From: Massilia aquatica | GTDB lineage: Bacteria > Pseudomonadota > Gammaproteobacteria > Burkholderiales > Burkholderiaceae_D | Length of the DNA: 59,866 bases | Assembly: GCF_011682045.1 (NCBI RefSeq) | Contig: NZ_VVIW01000035.1 | Coordinates: 1-59,866, forward strand | Direction of reading: 5' to 3' | Shown: piece by piece, positions 52,727 through 59,866 of the stretch | How the letters are laid out: the number at the start of each line of letters is the position of its first letter | How positions within the stretch are numbered: the first letter of the stretch is position 1 | The notes under the pieces: generated by a model | The model's database searches: none | What the model was told of the DNA's origin: nothing | Seen by the model: the letters and a program-made list of their open reading frames with translations, nothing else | Translations under genes and position numbers: made by a program

Positions 52727-55700
52727 ATGGCCACTACACCCAAGCCAAAAGCGGTACCGAAAAAGTCTAAGCCCGCAAAAAAAGGGTGCCCAGCCAAGCG
52801 CGGAAAAGCAAAGAAGGTTGCAAGCGCAGCTTCCGTTGGTGGTGCCGGAGGCGCGTTCGAAAATCGCGTTCAAGCCGTGAAGCTTCTAGGACTCGTTCTT
52901 GGGACTGCGACACCGGGTGTGCCCGAGTCATCTCGAATCCTACGACTACAATTCCAAGCACGAGTGCACGGGCCACACACAGATGACCTTGTATGTACGG
53001 TCGAAGGTGGCAACGGGTTGACCAGTCGCGTCTTAATGCAAATGAAGCGAGGCCTAACCCCACGGAAATCGGACAAGGCTTTCGAGGAGGCCATCGGGAA
53101 TGCATGGCTTGATTTCAAATCTGTAGACTTCGTCTGGCTGGCCGACCGCTTGGTTATAGTGCACGACGCGTCGAGCTTCCACGACATGCGGGGCGCCCAC
53201 GACGTAGTCCGCTATGCGCAGCTATCTACCCTGGCCAGCGAATGGATTGAAAAGCTGACAGCAGCAGGTGCCGGCAGCGTTTTGAAACGGAACGCTTTGG
53301 CTGCCATTAGAGAGAGTGTTGATGTCTATAGTGACGCGACCGTATCGGATGACGAGCTCTTCCAATTTGCGCGTCATGTCGACTTTTGCAATCATGACCT
53401 TGATGTCGAGGGTACGGCAGAGCACCTAAACTACATCAACTTGATTCGTCTGGCTGCGACGCAATGTGGCGTTTCGTTCGACGCCAATCATGTGTGGGCC
53501 AGGTTAGTCAGCGCCTGCACAATGTTAAACGCCACATACGGCGCCGTAGATTTCAGCAATCTCGCTTTGGTTATTGGTGGTGACCTCGCCATTTGGTTCG
53601 ATGCGTATAGAAGCCAGGCCGGGCAGACATCTCTGCGTTTTACCGCCATGTCTGCCATGCCGGCCTCCACCGGTGCAACTCATGCTTCGACCACCGCCTG
53701 GGCAGGAATCGTTGGTGGTGCTTCTATCGCGAACACTGGTGCCGACCAGCCTTCAAACGCGCGTTCTGCATCCGTAGATAAGTTAATTTCAGGTCAGCTC
53801 GACCACATCAACACGTTCATCAAAGCGTGCAAATATGTAGAAGCGGCGAGTAGCCTCCAGCAAATCGGCCAAAACTTGGGCGCTCTAGACAATCACCAGA
53901 GGGCGCGTTGGTATCACATGCGAGGTATCTGCCGTTGGCATCATGACGACGACGATGAGCGAGCGGCTGACGATTTCATCAAAGCGGCCGGCCTATGTGA
54001 CGACGACGACAAACTGGCGGCAGCACGTGTTAGAGGTTTTTTGCTGAGGCGAGATATCCCTGCCGCCTTAACCGCCGGCGCTGAGGCGCTTGAAAGGTTT
54101 CCTGAATCTTTGGCAGTGTGGGCAGCGGTGACGAACGCGCGCTTAGCTAACAAGGAAACTGTTGCCGTAGCTGACATCCCTCGTGAGCACCTGCTTCAAG
54201 CAGATGCGTTTCAGCTCGTGTCTTTTGGGATGCACGCCCGCGGCCTTGTAGGTGAAGCGCGCGCCTTAGGAATGGAGGCCCTAAAGCTTGGCACGTCAAA
54301 TTTCTTCACGCGTAATTCGACGTTGAGCTTTTTGCTTGAGGACATTGCGTCAAATTCTCTAAACTTGTCATTTCGAATGTTGGAGGTAAAGGACAAGGAA
54401 GACCTTCGTTTCGTCTTGGCCACGTTTGAACCCCGGCACCAAAATCTTTGGAGCATTGAAGCACCGGCAATCTTATCTGACACCTTGTATAGGCTGGCAT
54501 TTGGGCATCTCATCTTGGGAAACTTTGGAGAAGCGTTGGCAGTGGTTAGCGAGGCCCGTATTCGTGGAATCGATAATTCCAATATTGGTCGCGTGGAGAT
54601 GGAGGCCTTGGCTCAACTGGGAAGACGCGATGAAGCGCTCGAAGTTGGGCAAAAGGTTTTGGAATCAATGTCACCAGGTGGGCTTGTCGCATTCGGACAG
54701 ATAGCGAATTTTGCGCAAAACGTCCCGGCAATTGAGCGCGCTATTGAGGTAGCTGGTCGCCTGCACTCCAGTGAGCAATCAGTGACTGACGCTCTGATTT
54801 CCTTGCGATGGGAGGCACTATCGCGCACAGACTTCACAGAGTTAGCCATGACCGAAGTCGGGGCTTTGGACGCCAATTCCATGACCTCTATCTCGATGTT
54901 GACTACGGCAGCGAGGCTTCTGCACAAGAATCATCAGGAGGCTCGTGCCGTAGTATTTTCTACCAGAGCGGAAAAGCTTGCTCTAGTCAGTACAGAGCCT
55001 GGCGAGAAGTACATGGTTGCATCGCTCTTGTCGTATATGAAGTTGCTAAAGAACGCTGCGGCTCTTTACGAAATGATTTTACCCGCTGGACAATTTAGTG
55101 AGTTGCATGGCGAGCTTCTTTACTGTTACGTACGGAGCGGGGCACGTGCGAAAGCCTTAGGTTTGATTCGTAGTTTCCCGGAGGGATGGCAGGATGACGA
55201 CGTCGCAAGGCGGTTGGCGATTGAGCTTGGTCATGCAGCTGGAGATTGGAGCCTCTTAAGTGGGGTTGTCGATGCTCAGCTTCGAGCGGAGCCGACCAAG
55301 GCGATGAGTTGGCTATTTAAGCTGATGGTGGAGATGCGCATCTCACAAGCTCATATGACGCAGGCAATCAGCACACTTCCGCCCCTTTTGCAGGGGTCCA
55401 TTCATGACCTTGCCCAGCTGGGTAGCGTTGAACTCGCAAATGGGTTCAAAGACGAAGGGATGCTCCGTCTGTATCGGATGCGTCGAAACAACCTCAACAG
55501 CGCCGAATCGGCGGCTGCTTATATCTCGACGCACATGCTGGAAGCAAACAACCTCCCTTTACTAAATAGAGAATTTGATACTGTCGAGGCCGGCACAACG
55601 GTCACAATCGTAGGTAGTGATGGTGTAGTGTCTACATTTACCCTTGACCCTGATGAGTGCAACGAATTGCCCGAGACAGAAGAATTTCGGTTGTCCACTT

Positions 55701-57259
55701 CGCCTGCGCTTAAGCAGTTGTTAGGGAAGAGGACGGGTGACCAGTTCGTAGTGGAGGATGTGTTTGGAGGCAGGAAGACCTACACCGTCGCATCTGTGGG
55801 CTCCGCTTATAGACGACTGCTGGAACTAGCTAAGGTGTCGTTGAACGTCTCGCTCGAGCCATCAAAGAACTTGAGGTCGATAACCCTCGACGAGGACAAA
55901 GACGGGGTCCTGCAATTCGACAAGTTGACCGACCAGCTCAACAAGACGGCAGAAGCGGCAAATGGGGTTCTAGGCTTGTATGAGTCGCATCATTTTACAC
56001 TTGGCGTTACTGCTCGAATGCTGGGGCGCGATATCGTGACTTTAGTTCGGTCGTGGCCAGCACAAAAACTTGCGCTAGTTGTCGGGGAGGGTTCTGGCGA
56101 GATGCGAGATATAGCGCTAGAACTGCTACGCCGGTCCGATGCATCATTTGTGGTGGATGCTGCCACTCTAACGGAGTTGGCCCAGATTGGAAGCCTGAGC
56201 GCTTTGGCACTACTCCCCAAAGTACTTGTCAGCACCAGGACACTTGATGTTTTGAAGGGGCGCCTTCTACGGGCCGAGTCAGACCACTCTTCTGGCATAG
56301 CAGGCACCGAGAACGGGCGCCTCGTTTTCCATGAAATCACGGCCAAGAACCACAAGCAGGAAATCGCGTTCCTGACGGAATTTTGCGAGAGTGTTGAGCG
56401 CTACTGTACGGTTGTGCCAGCATACGGACTTACCACACCACCTTTGCAGCTTTCCGAAGTTGAGTTCGTGGTTTCAGATGAGGAATACGCAGTTCTATTG
56501 GTAGCTTTGGAACATCAGTCTACTTTGCTTGCGCTAGACCAGCGCTTCCGCATGATGGCTGAGTACTGCGGTCTAACCGGGGTGTGGCCTCAAGTTTTCC
56601 TCATGGAGCAGCTTTCAAAGGGGCAGATGACCCAACGAGACTACTCTCGGGCGAGCCTCCAAATGTTTTTCCGAAATCGAAACTTCGTCTCGCTACGGGC
56701 GCAAGACCTGCAAGTTTTAGTGTATCAAGGAGGTGACTGGCTGGACGCCGGCATTCGGCGTTTCGTTAAACACATCGCCCAAGATACGACTGATTTCAAT
56801 TCGGCGGCCTACGTAACTTTGGACTTCCTTCGGCTCATTATTCGCTCAGGCGGTTGTCAGTTTGGTGTGGTCTTGGAACTGCTTGAGCGTCTCGTTGAAG
56901 GACTGTTGCGCCACAAATCCTGCCCTGACCATTTTTCCGAACGTGTCCTTAACTTTCTACGGCAACCCATCAATTCAGGCGAATGGCACGTCGACACGCA
57001 AAGCTATTTTCGCTTGGCCGTGAACGCCGCCAAGAGCGCGGCTAGGCGCGAAATTACGGATGCTCCTATACAGGCGCGAGTCCTGTTCTGTACTAGCCCT
57101 CCGTTTTTGCTCAATGGTCTTACGAGTCCGTTCTACTTCCAAAACGATGAGACCTCCAAGCGAAAAGACCCTGACACGGTTAGCTCACCAGGCGACTATG
57201 CCATTGTGGGCAACGTAGATATCCCCCCACTCACCCCTCAAGACATGTCGACCGGTTAA
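52727..57259 (+). CDS. Large nuclease-like/TPR/Gre-C-like/PIN-like protein, 1510 aa
   Basis: After a lysine-rich N-terminus, residues about 45-180 resemble a Cap4-type dsDNA nuclease domain: GGAFENRVQAVKLLGLVLG, GPHTDDLVCTVEG and SRVLMQMKRGLTP (D and QxK signature). Residues about 360-930 are tandem helical repeats of TPR type (ARWYHMRGICRWHHDDDDER, GNFGEALAVVSEARIRG). About 950-1035 resembles the GreA/GreB C-terminal domain (TSPALKQLLGKRTGDQFVVE). About 1130-1335 is PIN-like: ASFVVDAATLTELAQIGSLS and LLALDQRFRMMAEYCGLTGV. The combination, next to Zorya, suggests a defence effector. Domain assignments are by eye. Confidence 0.65.
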   Translation: MATTPKPKAVPKKSKPAKKGCPAKRGKAKKVASAASVGGAGGAFENRVQAVKLLGLVLGTATPGVPESSRILRLQFQARVHGPHTDDLVCTVEGGNGLTSRVLMQMKRGLTPRKSDKAFEEAIGNAWLDFKSVDFVWLADRLVIVHDASSFHDMRGAHDVVRYAQLSTLASEWIEKLTAAGAGSVLKRNALAAIRESVDVYSDATVSDDELFQFARHVDFCNHDLDVEGTAEHLNYINLIRLAATQCGVSFDANHVWARLVSACTMLNATYGAVDFSNLALVIGGDLAIWFDAYRSQAGQTSLRFTAMSAMPASTGATHASTTAWAGIVGGASIANTGADQPSNARSASVDKLISGQLDHINTFIKACKYVEAASSLQQIGQNLGALDNHQRARWYHMRGICRWHHDDDDERAADDFIKAAGLCDDDDKLAAARVRGFLLRRDIPAALTAGAEALERFPESLAVWAAVTNARLANKETVAVADIPREHLLQADAFQLVSFGMHARGLVGEARALGMEALKLGTSNFFTRNSTLSFLLEDIASNSLNLSFRMLEVKDKEDLRFVLATFEPRHQNLWSIEAPAILSDTLYRLAFGHLILGNFGEALAVVSEARIRGIDNSNIGRVEMEALAQLGRRDEALEVGQKVLESMSPGGLVAFGQIANFAQNVPAIERAIEVAGRLHSSEQSVTDALISLRWEALSRTDFTELAMTEVGALDANSMTSISMLTTAARLLHKNHQEARAVVFSTRAEKLALVSTEPGEKYMVASLLSYMKLLKNAAALYEMILPAGQFSELHGELLYCYVRSGARAKALGLIRSFPEGWQDDDVARRLAIELGHAAGDWSLLSGVVDAQLRAEPTKAMSWLFKLMVEMRISQAHMTQAISTLPPLLQGSIHDLAQLGSVELANGFKDEGMLRLYRMRRNNLNSAESAAAYISTHMLEANNLPLLNREFDTVEAGTTVTIVGSDGVVSTFTLDPDECNELPETEEFRLSTSPALKQLLGKRTGDQFVVEDVFGGRKTYTVASVGSAYRRLLELAKVSLNVSLEPSKNLRSITLDEDKDGVLQFDKLTDQLNKTAEAANGVLGLYESHHFTLGVTARMLGRDIVTLVRSWPAQKLALVVGEGSGEMRDIALELLRRSDASFVVDAATLTELAQIGSLSALALLPKVLVSTRTLDVLKGRLLRAESDHSSGIAGTENGRLVFHEITAKNHKQEIAFLTEFCESVERYCTVVPAYGLTTPPLQLSEVEFVVSDEEYAVLLVALEHQSTLLALDQRFRMMAEYCGLTGVWPQVFLMEQLSKGQMTQRDYSRASLQMFFRNRNFVSLRAQDLQVLVYQGGDWLDAGIRRFVKHIAQDTTDFNSAAYVTLDFLRLIIRSGGCQFGVVLELLERLVEGLLRHKSCPDHFSERVLNFLRQPINSGEWHVDTQSYFRLAVNAAKSAARREITDAPIQARVLFCTSPPFLLNGLTSPFYFQNDETSKRKDPDTVSSPGDYAIVGNVDIPPLTPQDMSTG

Positions 57260-57612
57260 AGGTCCGCGTACCTAGGCGCGAGGTCTCACGGACGAGTCCT
57301 CTAGATTCACTTTGAATACCTAAGAAGGCTAAAACCGTTCCGTATACGGACTTAATCAAAGGAGGGGCTCAACACGCCGCGGTCGATAGGTTGGAAGCGC
57401 GCTAAGCGGGATACCATGGGCGCACACTGGGCAGCAGCTAGAGGTGAGGTAGGCGCAGGCAAATCTGCTTGAAGTCTGGCTGGAATACCGGCGCATTCGC
57501 GCGAACCGGTATCCCCAAATGGTGAAACAACGGGGGCAAGATGCGAACCTTGGAATTCTCACAGGGTAGGGGGCATCTTTGCCCCAAGAACAACTCTTAC
57601 CAATAGAGAGAA
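57260..57612. other. Gap with gene debris after the 1510-aa gene
   Basis: No intact gene. A short frame near 57450-57570 (QANLLEVWLEYRRIRANRYP, then QRGQDANLGILTG and a stop) may be a C-terminal fragment of a lost gene. It is followed directly by the solo IS21 terminus. Confidence 0.4.
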
Positions 57613-57627
57613 GTGCGTATTTCACGC

Positions 57628-57690
57628 AAACGGGACATCTGTTGCGCCGCGAACTGGACAGTCATTTCAGCGCAAACTGGACACGTGTGT
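57628..57690. repeat. Solo IS21-type terminus, three copies with 23-bp period
   Basis: AAACGGGACA (57628), GAACTGGACA (57651) and AAACTGGACA (57674) repeat every 23 bases. The surrounding bases (GTGCGTATT.CACGC before, GTCATT.CAGCGC between) match the terminus at 39466-39558 in the same orientation. No IS gene accompanies it. Confidence 0.7.
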
Positions 57691-57730
57691 TGGTGTCGAC
57701 GCCAAATTGCCCCACAGCGCCGATTGCGTC

Positions 57731-57816
57731 TGACCCTAGCGTTGCCGCCGGCGACCGTATCGCGCCAGCGCCTGCGCAAATTCGCCTGGGTCAACGAATT
57801 TCGGCCGCTAGGGTCA
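57731..57816. repeat. Inverted repeat bounding an 86-bp segment
   Basis: TGACCCTAGCG (57731-57741) and CGCTAGGGTCA (57806-57816) are perfect 11-bp inverted repeats. They could be the ends of a tiny non-autonomous element or an IS scar next to the IS21 terminus. No target duplication was evident. Confidence 0.35.
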
Positions 57817-57861
57817 ATTTTGTCCTTGGCACCGACAGTAAGCCAAGTGAATTTAGTCCAG

Positions 57862-59099
57862 TCAGCTGGCTAGTTGTCGCCCCAGCACCCTCCCAATAAA
57901 TTCACCCGCGCCACGGCTGGCCGCAATCATCGCCCGCACATCCGCTTTGACCACAGACTCATCCACGCCCGCAGCGCCGGCCGCCGTCATCACGGCCGCG
58001 TACGCATCCAGCACGTCCACGCCGGTGATTTCGTAGCCCCATCCTTTTGCTATACCGCGCAACGCGGTCATCCCTGCCTCCAGTGCAAACTCCGGCTGCT
58101 TAGCTGCTTAGCTGCATAGTCGCGCGCAGCGCGTATGAGCGTCCGCGGGTCTGACGGACTCCGATTCGCCAGTTCGATAGCCAGTTCAAATAAGTTAGCA
58201 TCTTTGGCTGCAGCAAACCACTTGCCCTCATTCCCCGGCTGGCTCGCAACCAAGTCTCGCAAAATTGTCTTGCGCTGCATGTGCGGATACTTCTTCGCTA
58301 AGGCTTTGAATGTCGCCAAATTGGTCGTCGCATACGTTGCCGCAACAGCATAACGTGCATAAGCTTCATCCGCGAAGCCCGCGTCCAACAAAACACCCTC
58401 ATAGAACGCTGCAATGGCTGTCAAGGGCGCGTTCAGCCCCTTCGAGTCCTCAGCGTAGCGGATAGCCTCCGCGTGCTTGTCGGCCGCAGCCAGGGCCTTG
58501 GCGCCCCACATTCGGTTGTGCCATGACTTATGCCGGTACTCAGACTTTGCAATCAGCTCCAACAGCTCGTTGTGACGACCTGACGCATACAGCGCGCTCA
58601 GGCAAGCAGTCGTACCTTTGTAGTATCCGTACTCTCCAGTGCGCACACAGTGCTCCCACATTGTCGTCAGCGTCGGGGACGAATAGTCAGCCCAGTACGA
58701 CGCAATCTCGGGCGTCATGCACAGTTCGCCCCAGAATTCCCCCAGGTACTCCAGGTAAGGCATGTCATCTTCTTGAAGGGCGTCCCACAGACGTTCGAGC
58801 CACTTCTGACGCACAGCGCCGCTGACATCAGCCTTTGTGATTATTGGGACGAGCGCCTCGATGGCACGATTGACGGCCGAACCAATTCCACCGGAACTGC
58901 TGTCAACCTGCTCGATGGCTGGCGCCAGCTTTTCCAGGAAGAGCACCGCGCCCTCGGCCGCTAGGACCGGCTCCTTCTTAGCGATTGCCTTGATTTCAGC
59001 GAGGGCCTCTTTGATGCGGAGGATAGGCGTGCTGGACTTCCAGCCGAAGGCGTTGCGACGGAAGCGTGGGGCGAACTGCCATTTATATTTTGTAGCCAT
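57862..59099 (-). pseudogene. Helical protein gene split by an 8-bp tandem duplication
   Basis: From ATG 59099 (MATKYKWQFAPRF) the frame runs through helical repeats (LYASGRHNELLELIAKSEYR, AIAAFYEGVLLDAGFADEAY) to ARDYAAKQ, where it leaves frame and stops at 58068. The rest, LEAGMTALRGIAKGWGYEIT to IGRVLGRQLAS, continues in another frame to 57862. The plus strand at 58096-58111 has CTGCTTAG twice in a row, followed by an imperfect third copy; removing one copy joins both halves into 409 codons. Family unknown. It could be a simple mutation or a phase-variable switch. Confidence 0.7.
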
Positions 59100-59190
59100 G
59101 AGCTGATTGTGGAGAGGGCTTTCGTTTAGACGTGCCACAGGTGAGGCGGCTGGGCACCAAGATACCCGTGACATTCTAGTATGAGGGGCG

Positions 59191-59866
59191 TTACTCCACT
59201 TTCAGGACGCCCCGGCATCCTGGAAACGTCGAGCAACCCCAAAAGGCATTGCCATCTGCGCCCACCTTCTTGGAGCTCCGAAGGACCATAGGAGCGCGGC
59301 ATTTTGGACATCGACGACTAACTTCCGCCGTCTGAGGCAAAGGCTGATTCAACCCCGGGTGTGCGAGCTCCGAGGAGTCCTCCTTTCGGGTCTCCGCCAC
59401 CATTCGCAGCATCTCAGACGTATCCACAAGTTTGATGGCGCGTCCCTGGGCAAAACTGAGAGCATCGGGAGTGAAGTCCCCGGACGCCACGACGAACCCG
59501 CCTACTGCACTTTCGGCAGTCATTACTCCGTAGAGCTCCCGGACAGTGGCAACGCCAACTTTAAGTGATTTCCATTGCTTGCATTGGACCAGGTACTTGT
59601 CTGACCCCATCCGCAGCTCCACATCTACTCCGCCGTCTGGCTCTGCGCCACCTCGCTCGATTACCTTAAAACCCTTGCGCCGAAATACCTCAGCCGTGAG
59701 GCTCTCGAACTCACGCCAAGATATTTTTTCCAGGGCTGCCTGAGGTGTACTGTCAATAGCGGACACTCTTGTTTCAAGCCGCCTATCGCTGTTTGCTGAA
59801 ATTTTCAGCGAACAATGCAGGCGGAACATTGCCAAGGCGCGAGTGGCGCCGCTGGCGGTTATAGAA
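59191..59866 (-). CDS. Mrr-type restriction endonuclease with zinc ribbon, partial
   Basis: Residues counted from TTG 59835: the Mrr-type core is SWREFESLTAEVFRRKGFKV, PDGGVDVELRMGSDKYLVQC and KQWKSLKV (D and QxK catalytic pattern), ending in a topoisomerase-type zinc ribbon CPKCRAPMVLRSS...FWGCSTFPGC. The frame stays open to the window edge, so the true start and perhaps an N-terminal membrane part lie outside. Family members cut modified or foreign DNA; specificity here is unknown. Confidence 0.8.
   Translation of the reverse strand, partial: SITASGATRALAMFRLHCSLKISANSDRRLETRVSAIDSTPQAALEKISWREFESLTAEVFRRKGFKVIERGGAEPDGGVDVELRMGSDKYLVQCKQWKSLKVGVATVRELYGVMTAESAVGGFVVASGDFTPDALSFAQGRAIKLVDTSEMLRMVAETRKEDSSELAHPGLNQPLPQTAEVSRRCPKCRAPMVLRSSKKVGADGNAFWGCSTFPGCRGVLKVE

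Overview
The window reads as accessory DNA (a genomic island or a decayed mobile element) from a proteobacterium, most likely a betaproteobacterium of the Burkholderiales. That placement is inference: it rests on the style of the type VI secretion cargo genes (DUF2169, ketoacyl-synthase-like, DUF4150/PAAR, TIGR02270-type) and on the kinds of insertion-sequence remnants. No rRNA, tRNA or CRISPR array was seen.

Layout. 0.1-2.9 kb (minus): two overlapping tyrosine recombinases plus a tiny third ORF, a recombinase cassette at one edge of the island. 2.9-7.1 kb: gene debris (two decayed HAD-domain genes, a SRAP/YedK remnant, other fragments), two small intact ORFs and a strong terminator. 7.1-11.1 kb: a tight five-gene operon headed by a long RNA-type hairpin; it encodes two small proteins, an OST-HTH (LOTUS) protein, a DEDDh exonuclease and a CoiA-like zinc-ribbon/nuclease protein. 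11.6-13.0 kb: a convergent hypothetical pair. 13.8-17.7 kb: a Hachiman defence system (hamA, hamB) with a small trailing ORF. 18.0-25.1 kb: IS200/IS605 and IS1595 remnants, a GIY-YIG protein, other accessory genes, an iteron-like repeat array and a possible Rep remnant. 25.1-32.0 kb: an orphan type VI secretion effector module (adaptor, PAAR-like nuclease effector, probable immunity protein, accessory proteins). 32.1-33.3 kb: a multiply frameshifted gene. 33.3-38.8 kb: a three-gene operon with a DUF559-like nuclease/RecQ helicase fusion, a coiled-coil protein and a zinc-ribbon protein. 39.4-40.6 kb: a truncated IS21-family element. 41.2-49.4 kb: a complete type I Zorya system (zorABCD). 49.5-52.6 kb: a second copy of the exonuclease + CoiA-like pair, directly after zorD. 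52.7-57.3 kb: a 1510-residue protein combining a nuclease-like domain, helical repeats, a GreA/GreB C-terminal-like domain and a PIN-like domain. 57.6-59.9 kb: a solo IS21-type end, a gene split by an 8-bp tandem duplication, and an Mrr-type restriction endonuclease running off the window.

How the parts work together. This is a defence island next to an interbacterial-competition module. Hachiman and Zorya are recognised systems. The strongest candidates for undescribed systems are (1) the exonuclease/CoiA-like pair, present twice in different contexts, once with an OST-HTH protein and a structured leader; (2) the DUF559-RecQ/coiled-coil/zinc-ribbon operon, whose zinc-ribbon gene has a paralogue near 12-13 kb; and (3) the giant nuclease-repeat-Gre-PIN protein. 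Functions proposed for these are inferred from domains and neighbourhood only.
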